Below the pieces are notes generated by a model. The model made no database searches. It had not been told where the DNA came from and saw only the letters and a program-made list of their open reading frames with translations. Below are positions 6,197 to 6,655 of a stretch of 6,655 bases of DNA, in pieces (position 1 is the first letter of the stretch; every line of letters starts with the position of its first letter). Both the position numbers and the translations under genes were made by a program. This stretch comes from an uncultured Clostridium sp. (lineage in GTDB: Bacteria; Bacillota; Clostridia; TANB77; CAG-508), in the NCBI GenBank assembly GCA_958422985.1, contig CATZPY010000040.1:1-6655 (forward strand), written 5' to 3'.

Positions 6197-6655
6197 TTAA
6201 CATATTATTAATTTTATTTTTTTCTTTTCTGGAATAATCTTTTTTATAAAAACATCTACTTGTTTTCCATATTCTATTCCTTCTTGGTATTCAGCCATTC
6301 CTACCAAATTAGGCTTTAATTCTATAAAGATACCATTTTTATGGTCTTCTTCATTTCTTATGATTCCTTTTACTTTCGTTCCTTCTTTAAACTGTTTTGC
6401 ATTTTCTTCCCATGTTCCCAATAATTCTTTATATGTAAACATTATTCTATTATTCTTAGTGTCTATACTTTTTACTTTAACGTTTATTTCTTGACCTATA
6501 TAAAACCTATCAAATGGGCTTTTTATTCTTGCTACAGACATATCTTCAATATGCAATAAGCCTACTACCCCATTTTCTAATTCTATAAAAGCTCCATATG
6601 GCTGAATACTTTTTACTTTTCCTTTTACTATTGTATTTTCTTTTAAAGAATCATC
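6197..6655 (-). CDS. S1-domain RNA-binding protein, 5' end outside the window
   Basis: The minus-strand frame is open to the window edge, giving 152 visible residues ending at a TAA. They contain two S1 (OB-fold) RNA-binding domains. The first (about 7-77) starts TIVKGKVKSIQPYGAFIEL and continues GVVGLLHIEDMS, the classic S1 core with GAF and LLHIEDMS. The second (about 90-152) has KVKGIIRN, GIFIELKPNLVGMAEY and ends IPEKKKIKLIIC, a complete S1 end, so the stop looks genuine. A TTG at 6556-6554 could be taken as a start, but it encodes a Leu inside the first S1 domain, so the true start is upstream of base 6655. Such proteins bind single-stranded or structured RNA; ribosomal S1-like, RNA-decay and accessory-element roles are all possible. 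It is the upstream partner of the winged-helix gene, spaced by 12 bases. Confidence 0.85.
   Translation of the reverse strand, partial: DDSLKENTIVKGKVKSIQPYGAFIELENGVVGLLHIEDMSVARIKSPFDRFYIGQEINVKVKSIDTKNNRIMFTYKELLGTWEENAKQFKEGTKVKGIIRNEEDHKNGIFIELKPNLVGMAEYQEGIEYGKQVDVFIKKIIPEKKKIKLIIC

Noticed and set aside
6197..6556. S1 gene read as a complete 119-aa protein starting at a TTG
   Set aside because: The frame stays open to the window edge and the upstream 33 codons encode the first half of an S1 domain, so the TTG is an internal Leu and the gene is partial.

Overview
The window is very AT-rich, uses the standard genetic code (TGG for Trp; TAA/TAG stops) and carries strong Shine-Dalgarno sites and U-tract intrinsic terminators. 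Together with an encoded-CCA tRNA-Val, an HU protein and a SpoVB/YtgP-type flippase, this points to a low-G+C Firmicutes bacterium, most likely of clostridial type. Genus cannot be decided from the sequence.

Left part (1-2644, all genes on the minus strand): a tRNA-Val(UAC)/tRNA-Asp(GUC) operon, the latter cut by the window edge, is driven by a near-consensus sigma-A promoter. A gene-free AT-rich stretch of about 400 bases follows. Next come a 92-aa HU nucleoid protein with its own terminator and a 542-aa multi-pass flippase of the MurJ/SpoVB/YtgP group. These look like ordinary chromosomal housekeeping genes.

Right part (2645-6655): a 183-base divergent promoter region separates the flippase from a 776-aa plus-strand membrane ATPase of the VirD4/TraG/TraD coupling-protein type. 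This meets, tail to tail, a minus-strand operon of an S1-domain RNA-binding protein (5' end outside the window) and a 313-aa winged-helix protein resembling the replication-relaxation (Replic_Relax) family. Two stacked hairpin terminators separate the convergent units; the first is built partly from the last codons of the ATPase gene.

The VirD4-like ATPase beside a Replic_Relax-like protein is the most interesting feature. It is the kind of pair seen in conjugative or mobilizable elements, yet no relaxase, integrase, other T4SS gene or att-like duplication is visible here. It may be the edge of an integrated element or a resident DNA-pump module. That reading is inference; the flanking sequence would decide it.
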